A stretch of 64,000 nt of DNA from Streptomyces jumonjinensis (GTDB lineage: Bacteria; Actinomycetota; Actinomycetes; Streptomycetales; Streptomycetaceae): positions 10,847 to 74,846 of the forward strand of contig NZ_VCLA01000178.1 in assembly GCF_009600885.1 (NCBI RefSeq), in the 5' to 3' direction. The notes under the pieces are model-generated. The model ran no database searches, was not told the DNA's origin, and saw only the letters and a list, made by a program, of their open reading frames with translations. How positions within the stretch are numbered: position 1 is the stretch's first letter; each line of letters begins with the position of its first letter. The translations under genes were made by a program, and so were the position numbers. Below are positions 8,738 to 17,306 of the stretch, piece after piece.

Positions 8738-9544
8738 ATGAACGAGAAGACCGAACCGGCCACGGTGCCGGGTATGACATCGAGCGCCGAGATGGTGGGC
8801 GCTCCGTGCTGGGTCAGCCTCATGGCCCGCGATCTCACGGAGTCGCAGCAGTTCTACGGCGCTGTTCTGGGATGGGAGTTCCGCGCGGGAAGACTCGGCG
8901 ACGGATTCAGCGTCGCCATGCTGGACGGCGCGCCGGTCGCCGGGATCGGGGCGCTGGCCCGCACCCTTCAGGTGGCCGTCGCCTGGACGCCGTATTTCGC
9001 CATCGCGGACGCGGATGTGGCGGCGGCGCGGATCCGGGAGCGCAGCGGCACCGTCGCGGTGGGTCCGCTCGCCTTCTCGCTGGGGCGGGGCGCGCTCGCC
9101 GCCGACCGGGACGGCGCGGTCTTCGGGATCTGGGAGGGCGCGCTGATCCCGGACTGGCAGTCGGGGCACAAGAACGCTCCCGCGTGGCTGCTGCTGCGCA
9201 CCCGCAACGCCTTCGACGCGGCGATCTTCTACGGTGAGGTCCTGGACTGGGCGACCGAGCGGCCCGGATGCTGCGACGTCAGCTACGAGAACGACGAGGT
9301 CGTGCTCCTCAGCAATGGGCATGTGCTGGCCCGGCTCAGCTCCGGGGCGCAGGGCGCGGCGCCCGATCCCATGGCCCGTCCGCGCTGGGATGTGCACTTC
9401 CCGGTCGCCGATGTGGACGCGACGGCGCGGGCGGCGCAGGACAGCGGCGGCACGATCCTGGGACGGCACACGACCCGGCAGGGCCTGGAGGAGGTCGCCG
9501 TCTCCGACCCGGACGGCGCGCTCTTCACCCTCATCGCCCGCTGA
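8738..9544 (+). CDS. Tandem VOC (glyoxalase/bleomycin-resistance fold) protein
   Basis: A 268-residue protein made of two vicinal-oxygen-chelate modules. The first (about 15-130) contains PCWVSLMARDLTESQQFYGAVLGWEF; the second (about 140-265) contains NAFDAAIFYGEVLDWA and ends SDPDGALFTLIAR. This two-module form is common in actinobacteria and is often annotated as a hydroxylase or the 27-kDa antigen CFP30B. Metal-ligand positions are not obvious in both modules, so it may bind a ligand rather than catalyse. The ATG at 8738 has AGGA ten bases upstream; ATG at 8729 and a later ATG at about 8774 are alternatives. Confidence 0.8.
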   Translation: MNEKTEPATVPGMTSSAEMVGAPCWVSLMARDLTESQQFYGAVLGWEFRAGRLGDGFSVAMLDGAPVAGIGALARTLQVAVAWTPYFAIADADVAAARIRERSGTVAVGPLAFSLGRGALAADRDGAVFGIWEGALIPDWQSGHKNAPAWLLLRTRNAFDAAIFYGEVLDWATERPGCCDVSYENDEVVLLSNGHVLARLSSGAQGAAPDPMARPRWDVHFPVADVDATARAAQDSGGTILGRHTTRQGLEEVAVSDPDGALFTLIAR

Positions 9545-9891
9545 GCCGTGTGGAACGTCTCCCGCAGAGCCGCGCGGAGCGCCCACGCCGAAACCGATCG
9601 ACTTACGTCGTGCATTCGATCGCGAATCCGCCGAACCGATCAGCGAACGATCCGTTCCACACAACGCTCGGCCGACACCCCCTCAGAAGCGGCCGTCACC
9701 GACCGGACCGCGGTTCCGGCGATCCGTACGGCCCCTGGTCATGGCGCCGGCCGCGCCCCGGTCACACGATCCGGTCCTGTGAAAAATGCGTCAATGCCAC
9801 GGGAAGCGGGCATCTTTCCGGAAGGACGCCGGGACGACGGGCCTGCGGCTCTCGGGCCGCGCGGGCCCTGTTCTTTCGCCGAGGGAGCGAC
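9545..9891. other. Intergenic region upstream of the sigma factor gene, no gene seen
   Basis: 347 bases with no convincing reading frame. Composition is less G-biased than neighbouring coding DNA, as expected for a promoter region. A promoter for the sigma factor gene must lie here, but I could not assign a specific sigma-factor consensus with confidence. Confidence 0.45.
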
Positions 9892-10806
9892 ATGTCCAGC
9901 ACCGGCCCCGTCCCACCGCTCATCCCCGCACCGCCCCTGCGGACCTGTGCTCCGCCGACCCCCTCCGCGCGGACGGCGCGGCCCGCGGCGCCCGGGGGCG
10001 AGGAGCCCGCCGGCGCCGCCGGGCCCTCCCGGGCGAGCACCGTGGACGCCCGGCAGCTGTCGGTCTCGCTCTTCCGCCGGCTCGCGGCCCTGGAGGAGGG
10101 CACCGCGGAGTACGCGTACGTCCGCAACACCCTGGTGGAGCTGAATCTCAGCCTGGTGCGGTTCGCCGCGAGGCGCTTCCGCGGCCGGGCCGAGTCCGAT
10201 GAGGACGTCGTCCAGGTCGGGACGATCGGTCTGATCAAGGCCATCAACCGCTTCGACCCGGCCCGGGGGGTGGATTTCGCGTCCTTCGCCATGCCGACGA
10301 TCGCGGGCGAGATGAAACGCTTCTTCCGGGACACCGGCTGGGCCGTCCGGGTCCCCCGCCGACTCCAGGAGCTGAGAATCGCGCTGGCCAGGGCGACCGA
10401 CGCGCTGGAGCAGGAGCTCGGTCGTCACCCCTCCACGGCGGAACTGGCGGAGCGGCTCGGGATCAGCGAGAAGGACGCGGCCGAGGGCGAGCGGGCGGCG
10501 AGCGGCTACACGGCCCGGTCGCTGGACGCTCCCGCCGCCGACGAGGACGGTCCGGGCACGCTCACCCACCGCCTCGGGGCCGAGGAGGAGGCATACGAGC
10601 TGGTGGAGTGTCTGGCGTCGCTCGGACCGCTCATCTCGGAACTGGACGAACGGGACCGGCTCGTCCTCTCCCTGCGCTTCGGGGCCGAGCTGACCCAGGC
10701 GGAGATCGGAGCCCGGATGGGCGTCTCCCAGATGCAGGTGTCGCGGCTGCTGACCCGCATCCTGGACAGGCTGCGCGCCGGACTGCTCCAGGAGGGGGCG
10801 GCTTAG
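9892..10806 (+). CDS. SigB/SigF/SigG-family RNA polymerase sigma factor
   Basis: A 304-residue group 3 (general stress/sporulation class) sigma factor. A Pro/Ala-rich extension of about 55 residues precedes region 2 (LNLSLVRFAARRF, EDVVQVGTIGLIKAINRFD, FASFAMPTIAGEMKRFFRDTGWAVRVPRR). Region 3 (GRHPSTAELAERLGIS) and region 4 (LDERDRLVLSLRFGAELTQAEIGARMGVSQMQVSRLL) follow, ending LLQEGAA. The ATG is placed by GAGGGAG at 9881-9887; the frame is open upstream without sigma-factor similarity. No anti-sigma or anti-anti-sigma gene is adjacent, so its control must be encoded elsewhere. A SpoIIE phosphatase 6 kb away could act on such a pathway, which is inference. Confidence 0.9.
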   Translation: MSSTGPVPPLIPAPPLRTCAPPTPSARTARPAAPGGEEPAGAAGPSRASTVDARQLSVSLFRRLAALEEGTAEYAYVRNTLVELNLSLVRFAARRFRGRAESDEDVVQVGTIGLIKAINRFDPARGVDFASFAMPTIAGEMKRFFRDTGWAVRVPRRLQELRIALARATDALEQELGRHPSTAELAERLGISEKDAAEGERAASGYTARSLDAPAADEDGPGTLTHRLGAEEEAYELVECLASLGPLISELDERDRLVLSLRFGAELTQAEIGARMGVSQMQVSRLLTRILDRLRAGLLQEGAA

Positions 10807-10983
10807 ACGCCTCCGGCCCTGTGGGAAAGCCGGAAACCACGGCCGCGCCATCGCCGGTCGAGGCGGATTTCCTTCTCGACCGGGCCGAATGCATGAAAAG
10901 GTTGACGGTATTCCGTATTTCTCGATCTCCAGGGCCCCGCTAGCGTCGTGATGACCTTGCCGACGCGGGTGTTGGAGGTACAT

Positions 10984-11781
10984 ATGTTGCTTCAGAACAA
11001 GAACGCGGTCGTTTACGGAGGGGGCGGTGCGATCGGCCGGGCGGTGGCCCGCGCCTTCGCCCGGGAGGGCGCGCACGTTCATCTCGCCGGTCGTACCCAG
11101 GAGACGCTCGCCGCGGTGGCGGGCGGCATCCGGGAGTCCGGCGGGTCCGCCGAGACGGCCCTGGTCGACGTACTCGACGAACAGGCGGTGGACGAGCATC
11201 TCCAGGACGTCGTCTCCCGGGCCGGCAGCGTCGACGTCTCCGTCAACCTCATCGACCACGGGGATGTGCACGGCGTCCCCCTCCTGGAGATCGAGGCCGC
11301 GGAGTTCTCCCGCCCCATCCAGATAGCGATGACGGCCAACTTCCACACCATGCGGGCGGCGGCCCGGCACATGGTCAAGCAGGAGTCCGGCGTCATCCTG
11401 ACCTTCACCTCGCCCCCCGCCAAGATGGTCGGGCCGCTGATGGGCGGCACCACGGTCGCGGAGGCGGGCATCGAGACCCTCACCCGCAGCCTGGCCGCCG
11501 AGATCGGGTCCCATGGGGTGCGGGTCGTCGGCCTGCGCTCCGAAGGACTCCCCGAGTCCTGGGCGGAGGACTGGCACACCAACGTCTTCGACTCGCCACT
11601 GGAGGCCACCGAGGGCCTCGACCCCGGTGGCCACGCCCAGATGCTGGCGGACAAGACCATGCTGCGCCGGACGCCCACCCTGGACGAGATGACGGCCGTC
11701 ATGGCCTTTCTCGCCTCGGACCGGGCCGCGGCGATGACCGGCACGATCACCAATATGACCTGCGGATCGGTGCCCGACTGA
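10984..11781 (+). CDS. SDR-family oxidoreductase
   Basis: A 265-residue Rossmann-fold short-chain dehydrogenase. The NAD(P) motif reads VVYGGGGAIGRAVARAF. The usual catalytic YxxxK is not recognisable: the region after the FTSPPAK strand reads GGTTVAEAGIETLTRSLAAEIG, where Tyr and Lys are absent, so the classical mechanism may be altered. It ends with MTGTITNMTCGSVPD, typical of the family's C-terminus. The ATG at 10984 is fixed by GGAGG at 10974-10978. It stands alone between the sigma factor gene and a convergent methyltransferase, with a strong hairpin after its stop. Substrate unknown. Confidence 0.82.
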   Translation: MLLQNKNAVVYGGGGAIGRAVARAFAREGAHVHLAGRTQETLAAVAGGIRESGGSAETALVDVLDEQAVDEHLQDVVSRAGSVDVSVNLIDHGDVHGVPLLEIEAAEFSRPIQIAMTANFHTMRAAARHMVKQESGVILTFTSPPAKMVGPLMGGTTVAEAGIETLTRSLAAEIGSHGVRVVGLRSEGLPESWAEDWHTNVFDSPLEATEGLDPGGHAQMLADKTMLRRTPTLDEMTAVMAFLASDRAAAMTGTITNMTCGSVPD

Positions 11782-11797
11782 GCCCGGACGCACCACT

Positions 11798-11830
11798 GCC
11801 CCGGTACGGCGGAGTCCGTCGTGCCGGGGC
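11798..11830. terminator. Bidirectional hairpin between convergent SDR and methyltransferase genes
   Basis: A 14-bp stem (11798-11811 with 11817-11830, two G-U pairs) and a 5-base loop GAGTC, located just after the SDR stop and before the methyltransferase stop. It lacks a U tract, as is usual in high-GC actinobacteria. Confidence 0.7.
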
Positions 11831-11854
11831 GGGGCCGGCCCACGGCCGGGAGAG

Positions 11855-12568
11855 TCAGTCGTCCACCTTGTGGATCAGCGCGACACCGGTCGGGCCGAAA
11901 CGGCGGATGCGGGCCGTCGACCCGGTCCGGGACAGGAAGTCGTGGACGGCGCGGCTGCAGCCGTCCCACGCGTCGTAGTCGTCCAGGATGATGATCCCGT
12001 CGGCCTGCACATGCCGGTACAGATGCTCCAGGCAGACCATCGTCGAGTCGTACCAGTCGCCGTCGAGCCGCAGCACCGCGATCGGCCCGCCGTCGTAATG
12101 CGGCACGGTGTCGGAGAACCAGCCTTCGTGAATGTGCACGCGGTCACCCGGGAACGAGGCGATCAGCTTGCGGAAGCTGTCGGCATCGGTCCGCAGATTG
12201 TCGTAGTACCAAGGGTGCTCGGTATCCGCCTGCCAGGACATCGCGTCCTCGCCGTCCGTGGGCGTGGCCTGGGGAAGGCCCGCGAACGAGTCGTAGAAGT
12301 GGTAGCTGCGCTCCGGACCGCCGACCTGAAGCATCGCCGCGGCCATGCCGCCCTTCCAGGTGCCGCACTCCACCACCGTGCCGTCCAGGTCTCGCAGCCG
12401 CTGCCGCATCAGAGCGAGGTTGTCGCAGAAGATCTCCTCGGGGATCAGCGTGTACTCCGCGTAGCGGCGGAACAGCTCGCTGTGGGCGGCGTGGTGCGCG
12501 GGATCGGCCTCGGCGGCGAACCGGCGGAGTTTGCGCTGGAAGCGCTGCGTTTCATGCCAGGCGGTCAT
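11855..12568 (-). CDS. TylF/MycF-family SAM-dependent O-methyltransferase
   Basis: A 237-residue class I methyltransferase of the macrocin O-methyltransferase type. SAM-site motif VVECGTWKGGMAAAML, the FYDSFAGLP segment that marks the family, and metal-site acidic residues in LRLDGDWYDSTMVCLEHLY and IILDDYDAWDGC are all present. Family members methylate sugar or aromatic hydroxyls in antibiotic pathways (tylosin, mycinamicin, novobiocin). Here there is no biosynthetic cluster around it, so it may be a stand-alone tailoring or resistance-type enzyme. ATG at 12568; it diverges from the Nudix gene. Confidence 0.88.
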   Translation of the reverse strand: MTAWHETQRFQRKLRRFAAEADPAHHAAHSELFRRYAEYTLIPEEIFCDNLALMRQRLRDLDGTVVECGTWKGGMAAAMLQVGGPERSYHFYDSFAGLPQATPTDGEDAMSWQADTEHPWYYDNLRTDADSFRKLIASFPGDRVHIHEGWFSDTVPHYDGGPIAVLRLDGDWYDSTMVCLEHLYRHVQADGIIILDDYDAWDGCSRAVHDFLSRTGSTARIRRFGPTGVALIHKVDD

Positions 12569-12778
12569 GACTGTTCCTCTCAGGCCGCTGCCCGGGAGGA
12601 GAACTCACCGGACGGTCAGGTCGGTTCGGGGGCCACGCCGATCGTCCTCACCGCGCCCGCGCACGGCATCTTCTCCCTTGCCGCAGTTGGGAAGAGAGCA
12701 CGGGAGGAGTGGGTGACCGTTCGCGGCGCCCATACCGTGGACGGCGACGACCGGCGAGCGAGGAACGGTGGTACGGCG

Positions 12779-13348
12779 ATGGCAGAGCCCGCGAAGCCCC
12801 AGCCCGGGACCATCCGGACGGTCTCCTCCCGCGAGGTGTACCGCAACCCGTGGCTGTCGTTGCGCGAGGACGTGGTGGAGCGCCCGGACGGCACCCGGGG
12901 CATCTACTCGGTGGTCGACCGGCCCGACTACGCCGTGGTGATCGCCGCCGAGCGCGACGGATTCCACCTGGTCGACCAGTACCGGTACCCGATCGGCGCG
13001 CGCCGCTGGGAGTTCCCGCAGGGCTGCTTCCCCCAGGGCCGCACCGGCACCGCCGAGGAACTGGGCCGCGCCGAGCTGTCCGAGGAGACGGGGCTGAGCG
13101 CCCGGTCGTGGACCGCGCTCGGCACGCTCAGCGCCTGGCACGGCGCCAGCGGGCAGGAGGCGACCGTCTTCCTCGCCACCGACCTGCGGACGGGCGTACC
13201 CCGGCGCGAGCACGAGGAGCAGGACATGCGCCACCGCTGGTTCCCGCGCGCGGAGTTCGAACGGATGGTCCGCGAGGGCGCCATCCGCGACGACTCCACC
13301 CTGGCCGCCTATCTGCTCCTGCTGCTGCACGAGCGGGCGGCCCAGTAG
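12779..13348 (+). CDS. Nudix hydrolase, ADP-ribose pyrophosphatase-like
   Basis: A 189-residue Nudix protein. It contains the strand-rich start REVYRNPWLSLREDVV typical of ADP-ribose/NDP-sugar pyrophosphatases, YRYPIGARRWEFPQG, and a Nudix box around AEELGRAELSEETGL. The box keeps the EExG part but has Ala where the consensus Arg of REUXEE lies, so catalysis could be weaker or altered. ATG spans 12779-12781. The gene diverges from the O-methyltransferase gene over about 210 bases. Likely role: hydrolysis of a nucleoside diphosphate derivative. Confidence 0.82.
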   Translation: MAEPAKPQPGTIRTVSSREVYRNPWLSLREDVVERPDGTRGIYSVVDRPDYAVVIAAERDGFHLVDQYRYPIGARRWEFPQGCFPQGRTGTAEELGRAELSEETGLSARSWTALGTLSAWHGASGQEATVFLATDLRTGVPRREHEEQDMRHRWFPRAEFERMVREGAIRDDSTLAAYLLLLLHERAAQ

Positions 13349-13732
13349 CGCTCTGTCGGGTGGTGCCATAGGGAAGCCATGGCGCGGTGCGCCAAACATG
13401 TCTGGCGCGAAATACCGCCCACTCTTCTGAATTTGACCGGATCACCCCCGAAGAAAAAGGGAAAAGCGGATAGATCGGCGGTTTTGATTTCGGTGAGAGT
13501 CAACTCATCGAGATCCCTCGCGCGTTATCGCGGAGTGATCATCGCGCGAGAGAGGCACGCCCCGGCCGGACGCGGTGATTACGCGTATCTCCTGGCCACG
13601 CCCTTGATGTGGAGACGGTCCGGAGTGTCTACTCGTGATCATTCAAGGAGCGATCAGGGGGCTGCCCCGGAATGCCGGTCGCTCGCCGGAAGAAGATCAT
13701 CCGGCGATTCACCACTTTTCTCAGGAGATTCC
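13349..13732. promoter_or_regulatory. AT-richer leader/promoter region with inverted repeat
   Basis: 384 bases without a gene, clearly less GC-rich than its surroundings, upstream of a secreted-protein gene. It holds an inverted repeat CTCGCGCG (13517-13524) and CGCGCGAG (13543-13550) separated by 18 bases, which may be an operator or an RNA hairpin. No certain -35/-10 pair was identified. Confidence 0.4.
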
Positions 13733-14326
13733 ATGCGCTTTTCGAATACCAGTCCCCGAAAGCTCTCCGCAGCCGCCGCCACGCTGGCTCTTCTGAGTGG
13801 TGGAATCGCCTTCGCGGCTCCGTCCTCGGCGGCTCCGGCGGCTGCCGCACCTGCCAAGGCCGCTGCGGGGCCGGAGCAGTGCACCCAGAACGACCGTGTG
13901 ATGGACCTGCCCGGAGACAAGCCCGACACATGGGTGCACGTCGACACCTGCGTAAAGTTGCACGACCTGGCGCAAGCCCCGGCCTGGGTCTCCGGCCGGA
14001 GCGCCGTCAACTGGCAGATCCTGGTGGACCAGGTCATCGACCGGAGCAAGCGCTTCACCTCCTTCAAGGTGACCACCCGTCTGGAGAGCCGCCCCAGCGC
14101 CACCGGCGCGGACACCGTGCAGTCCACCAGAACCTGTGACTTCACCGCCAACCTCAACGCGGACTGGGCCCACAGCACCAGCCTGAACTGCCACGCCATA
14201 CCGGTGGACAACCCGGTGGACACCATCCTGTGGTGGTCCACCGACTCGACGGTCGTCTACGACCTCGAAGGCGACACCCAGGGCCCCATCACCTGGGAGC
14301 TGACCGGCTCGCCCCAGCAGGTCTGA
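13733..14326 (+). CDS. Small secreted protein of unknown function, four cysteines
   Basis: A 197-residue protein with a Sec signal peptide (MRFSNTSPRKLSAAAATLAL..., cleavage near AFA-AP or SSA-AP) followed by an Ala/Pro-rich stretch. The mature part has four cysteines (EQCTQ, DTCVK, RTCDF, LNCHA), enough for two disulfides, and a beta-rich composition (FKVTTRLESRPS, TILWWSTDSTVVYDLEGD). The ATG has AGGAG six bases upstream. I recognise no family. It is probably an extracellular or wall-associated small protein; its AT-rich upstream region suggests it is independently regulated. Confidence 0.75.
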   Translation: MRFSNTSPRKLSAAAATLALLSGGIAFAAPSSAAPAAAAPAKAAAGPEQCTQNDRVMDLPGDKPDTWVHVDTCVKLHDLAQAPAWVSGRSAVNWQILVDQVIDRSKRFTSFKVTTRLESRPSATGADTVQSTRTCDFTANLNADWAHSTSLNCHAIPVDNPVDTILWWSTDSTVVYDLEGDTQGPITWELTGSPQQV

Positions 14327-14340
14327 CCCGCGAGCGAGCC

Positions 14341-14368
14341 GGGGCGGCTACGGGAGCCGCGGCGCCCC
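14341..14368. terminator. Hairpin after the secreted-protein gene
   Basis: GGGGC-GGCT ... AGCC-GC/GCCCC: a 6-bp core (14344-14349 with 14355-14360) extendable by GGGG/CCCC with a small bulge. It lies between convergent genes. Confidence 0.45.
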
Positions 14369-14419
14369 CGCAGCAGCGCGACACGAGCTGAATGTGCTGT
14401 TCAGGCAGGTCGGTGACGG

Positions 14420-15664
14420 TCAGCGCGCCCCGGTGCCGCCGTTTCTTCCGCCGCCGGCCCACTGGCGGAGTGCGGCCAGCCTCGGATGCCTCTCGCGCTG
14501 TTCGCGGGCGCTGCGGTCCAGCTCCTCCATCAGCCGCCGGGACCGGTGCTCCGGGTCGAGCTCGTCGAGGATCCGGTCGACCTCCGCGAGCAGCGCGCCG
14601 TGCAGCTGCCAGTTCCGCGGGTTTCGCCGTACGGCGTCGAGGAGCAGCCCCGCCGACCGCTCACGGCAGGCGAGGGCGGACCGGAGGCCCTCGGCGAGCC
14701 GCTGCTCCGCCGCCTGGGCGCTGGCGCTGACCTGGCTGGTCACCAGCACGGAGAAGCTGACCAGAGCGTCGGCGACATGGGAGAGCAGCTCTTCGAGCGC
14801 TCGCCCCGCCTCGCTCGGGAAGAGCTCCTGGTCACCTCGGTCCTTGGCCAGATCGGTCATGGTGCGGGCCATCACGCGCAGCACCACCGCGCAGATCTCC
14901 AGGGTGTCCAGTCCGGTACGGAGCACCACCCGGTTCAGCAGCCCTTCTCTCACCCTCGGGTTGAGCCTGAGACTGTCCTCGGCCTGCCGGAGGGCGGCGT
15001 CGACCTCGGCGATGTCATTGTCGAGGCGGCGGGCCTCGTGCAGCCGGGCCGCCGCGGTCTCGACCGGGGTGGGGCCGGTCAGCTCCTCGCCCATGCTGAG
15101 CAGCAGCAGCCGCATCCGCCGTGACAGATCCCCGATGGACTCCCCCGCGCTGCCCACCCATACGGGCGGCAGCAGCACATTGAAGAGCAGGCCCACCACC
15201 GCGCCGATGAGCGTCTCCAGCACTCTGTCCCACGCGGTGTCCGCCACCCGGGTGACGCCGAGGACGAGCATGGCGCTGATGGCCACCTCGGGGACGAACT
15301 CGCCGACCCGTACCGCGTACCCCACCATCAGCGAGGCCAGGATGATCAGCCCGAGGCTCCACCAGGACAGTCCGACCAGAACGCTGAACGCGCTGGCGAT
15401 GAGGACGCCCGCGACCACGGAGTTCACCCGGCGGATGCCGGTGGTGAGGGTGGAGTACAGGGTCACCTGGACCACGAGCAGCGCCGTCAGGGGCGCGGTG
15501 AGCGGGGCGGGTTCGCTGCTCAGCCAGAGGGCGACGGCATAGGCGATGGTCGCCGCGGCCGTGGCGCGCAGGGTCTGGACGACGGCGGGTTCGCGCCGGC
15601 CGCGCCTGATGAGCTCGGGCACCGTCGCCCGGGCGGGCTTTCGCGTCTCGGGCAATGCCGTCAC
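14420..15664 (-). CDS. FUSC/ArAE-family membrane protein (aromatic acid exporter-like)
   Basis: A 414-residue protein with a hydrophobic N-terminal half of about six membrane segments (for example TIAYAVALWLSSE, PLTALLVVQVTLY, NSVVAGVLIASAFSVLVGL, LGLIILASLMVGYAV, VLETLIGAVVGLLFNVLLPP), and a long cytoplasmic helical C-terminal half rich in Arg, Glu and Leu. This matches the fusaric-acid/aromatic-acid exporter superfamily, which pumps out aromatic carboxylates. GTG at 15664 is the start, with GGAAG upstream. It is isolated from the benzoate cluster some 15 kb away; a link is possible but unproven. Confidence 0.78.
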   Translation of the reverse strand: MTALPETRKPARATVPELIRRGRREPAVVQTLRATAAATIAYAVALWLSSEPAPLTAPLTALLVVQVTLYSTLTTGIRRVNSVVAGVLIASAFSVLVGLSWWSLGLIILASLMVGYAVRVGEFVPEVAISAMLVLGVTRVADTAWDRVLETLIGAVVGLLFNVLLPPVWVGSAGESIGDLSRRMRLLLLSMGEELTGPTPVETAAARLHEARRLDNDIAEVDAALRQAEDSLRLNPRVREGLLNRVVLRTGLDTLEICAVVLRVMARTMTDLAKDRGDQELFPSEAGRALEELLSHVADALVSFSVLVTSQVSASAQAAEQRLAEGLRSALACRERSAGLLLDAVRRNPRNWQLHGALLAEVDRILDELDPEHRSRRLMEELDRSAREQRERHPRLAALRQWAGGGRNGGTGAR

Positions 15665-15764
15665 CCGTGTGCTTCCAGGGTCAGGGCCTCGGGAGCAGCG
15701 GACCGGGCGGCCCCGGGGCGCCGCGCGGGTTCGCCCGGCTCCGGTCCTGACTCGTTCACGAGGA

Positions 15765-15803
15765 CTCGGGTCCGGTCCTCCAGGCTCGGGTCCGGTCCTC
15801 CAG
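15765..15803. repeat. Two direct 19-base repeats
   Basis: CTCGGGTCCGGTCCTCCAG occurs at 15765-15783 and again at 15785-15803, a period of 20, in the gap between the FUSC gene and the PHP gene. Confidence 0.8.
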
Positions 15804-15959
15804 CAGCATCAGGGTAAGGCCGATCTCCTGCGGTCGCTTCCCGGCGGAACGCCCGGCGGCGGCGCGGTTCCCGGGTGCCGTCGCCCAGGCCGCGCGGGAG
15901 AGTGGGCGGGAAGGCTCCGGACCCGCGGTCCGGAGGCCGTAGCGGGCGAAGGAGCCGTC

Positions 15960-17009
15960 ATGGACCCCGTGGAGGCGCTGGACCGGGTGGCGTTTCTGCT
16001 GGAGCGCTCACGCGCGGAGACCTATCGGGTACGCGCGTTCCGTACCGCGTCGGCGACGCTGGCGGCGATGCCGGGCGAGGAGGTCGCCGAGCGCGCTGCC
16101 GCCGGTTCGTTGGAGCGGGTCAGGGGCATCGGCCCGAAGACCGCCGCGGTGGTGCGGGAGGCGCTGGCCGGGGAGGTGCCGGGCTATCTGCGGCGGCTGG
16201 AGGAGGCTGCGGCGGTGCCCCTGGCCGAGGGCGGCGACGGGCTGCGGGCGCTGCTGCGCGGCGACTGTCATCTGCATTCGGACTGGTCGGACGGGGGCAG
16301 TCCGATCGAGGCGATGGGCCGGGCCGCGATCGGGCTGGGGCATGAGTGGGCCGTGCTCACCGATCACTCGCCCCGGCTGACGGTCGCGAACGGCCTGACG
16401 GCCGAGCGGCTGCGCGAGCAGTTGGCGGCAGTGGCGGAGCTCAATGAGCGGTGGGCTCCGTTCCGGATGCTGACGGGCATCGAGTGCGACATCCTGCCGG
16501 ACGGGTCGCTCGACCAGGAGCCGGAGCTGCTGGACCGGCTGGACGTCGTGGTCGCGTCGGTCCACTCCGAGCTGCGGATGGAGTCCGCGAAGATGACCCG
16601 TCGGCTGATCACGGCCGTGCGCAATCCCCTGGTGGATGTGCTGGGTCACTGCACGGGCCGGCTGCTCATCGGCCGGGAGCGGTCGCGGGGGCGGCCGGGG
16701 ACGGGCGGCACCCGCCCGGAGTCGCGGTTCGACGCGGCGGAGGTCTTCGGCGCCTGCGCGGCGCACGGCACCGCCGTGGAGATCAACAGCAGACCGGAGC
16801 GGCTGGATCCGCCGATGCGGCTGCTGGCGCTCGCGGTCGGCGCCGGAACGTACTTCGCGGTCGACACCGACGCGCATGCGCCGGGGCAGCTCGACTGGCA
16901 GATCACCGGCTGCGACCGCGCGGAGCGCGCCGGGGTGCCGCCCGAGCGCGTGATCAACACCTGGAGCGCGGAGCGGCTGCTCGACTGGACGGGGGCCGGG
17001 CCGGGCTGA
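15960..17009 (+). CDS. Helix-hairpin-helix PHP-domain phosphoesterase
   Basis: A 349-residue protein. The first 90 residues resemble the N-terminal helix-hairpin-helix part of PolX-type proteins (DPVEALDRVAFLLERSRAE, LERVRGIGPKTAAVVREAL). A PHP metallo-phosphoesterase domain follows, with metal ligands in GDCHLHSDWSDG, LTDHSPRL, GIECDILPDG, VASVHSELRM, GHCTGRLL, EINSRPERLDPP and DTDAHAPGQL. It corresponds to the C-terminal half of bacterial family X polymerases without the polymerase core, so an exonuclease or phosphatase role in DNA metabolism is likely. ATG at 15960 follows GAAGGAG. Confidence 0.82.
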   Translation: MDPVEALDRVAFLLERSRAETYRVRAFRTASATLAAMPGEEVAERAAAGSLERVRGIGPKTAAVVREALAGEVPGYLRRLEEAAAVPLAEGGDGLRALLRGDCHLHSDWSDGGSPIEAMGRAAIGLGHEWAVLTDHSPRLTVANGLTAERLREQLAAVAELNERWAPFRMLTGIECDILPDGSLDQEPELLDRLDVVVASVHSELRMESAKMTRRLITAVRNPLVDVLGHCTGRLLIGRERSRGRPGTGGTRPESRFDAAEVFGACAAHGTAVEINSRPERLDPPMRLLALAVGAGTYFAVDTDAHAPGQLDWQITGCDRAERAGVPPERVINTWSAERLLDWTGAGPG

Positions 17010-17306
17010 CGGCCTGGGAGCCGGGCGGGCGGGCTGGCCGGCGTGGGAGCCGGGCGGGCCGGGCTGACCGGCCGTAACCCGTCCGCCCGGCCCTGGCGTG
17101 CGGAGGAGCCCGGGAAGCGCGGCGGGTCACGAGGAGCCTGGGAAGCGCGCCTGTGCCCGACGGCCGCACACGGCTGTTCGCCGTACGTATCGCGCCCTTT
17201 CACGGGGCCGACACCACGCGGCCCCTTCCGGGCCTTTCGCTCCTCATGGACACTCCATCAGCGTCCGCCTCCGCTTGCGTGTCTCACTCCACGAGGTCCC
17301 CTCTTC

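Noticed and set aside
10902..10946. TTGACG and TAGCGT as a promoter before the SDR gene
   Set aside because: The spacing of 33 bases is too long for one promoter.
11855..13348. Antibiotic biosynthesis cluster around the TylF-type methyltransferase
   Set aside because: No polyketide, peptide or sugar genes lie near it.
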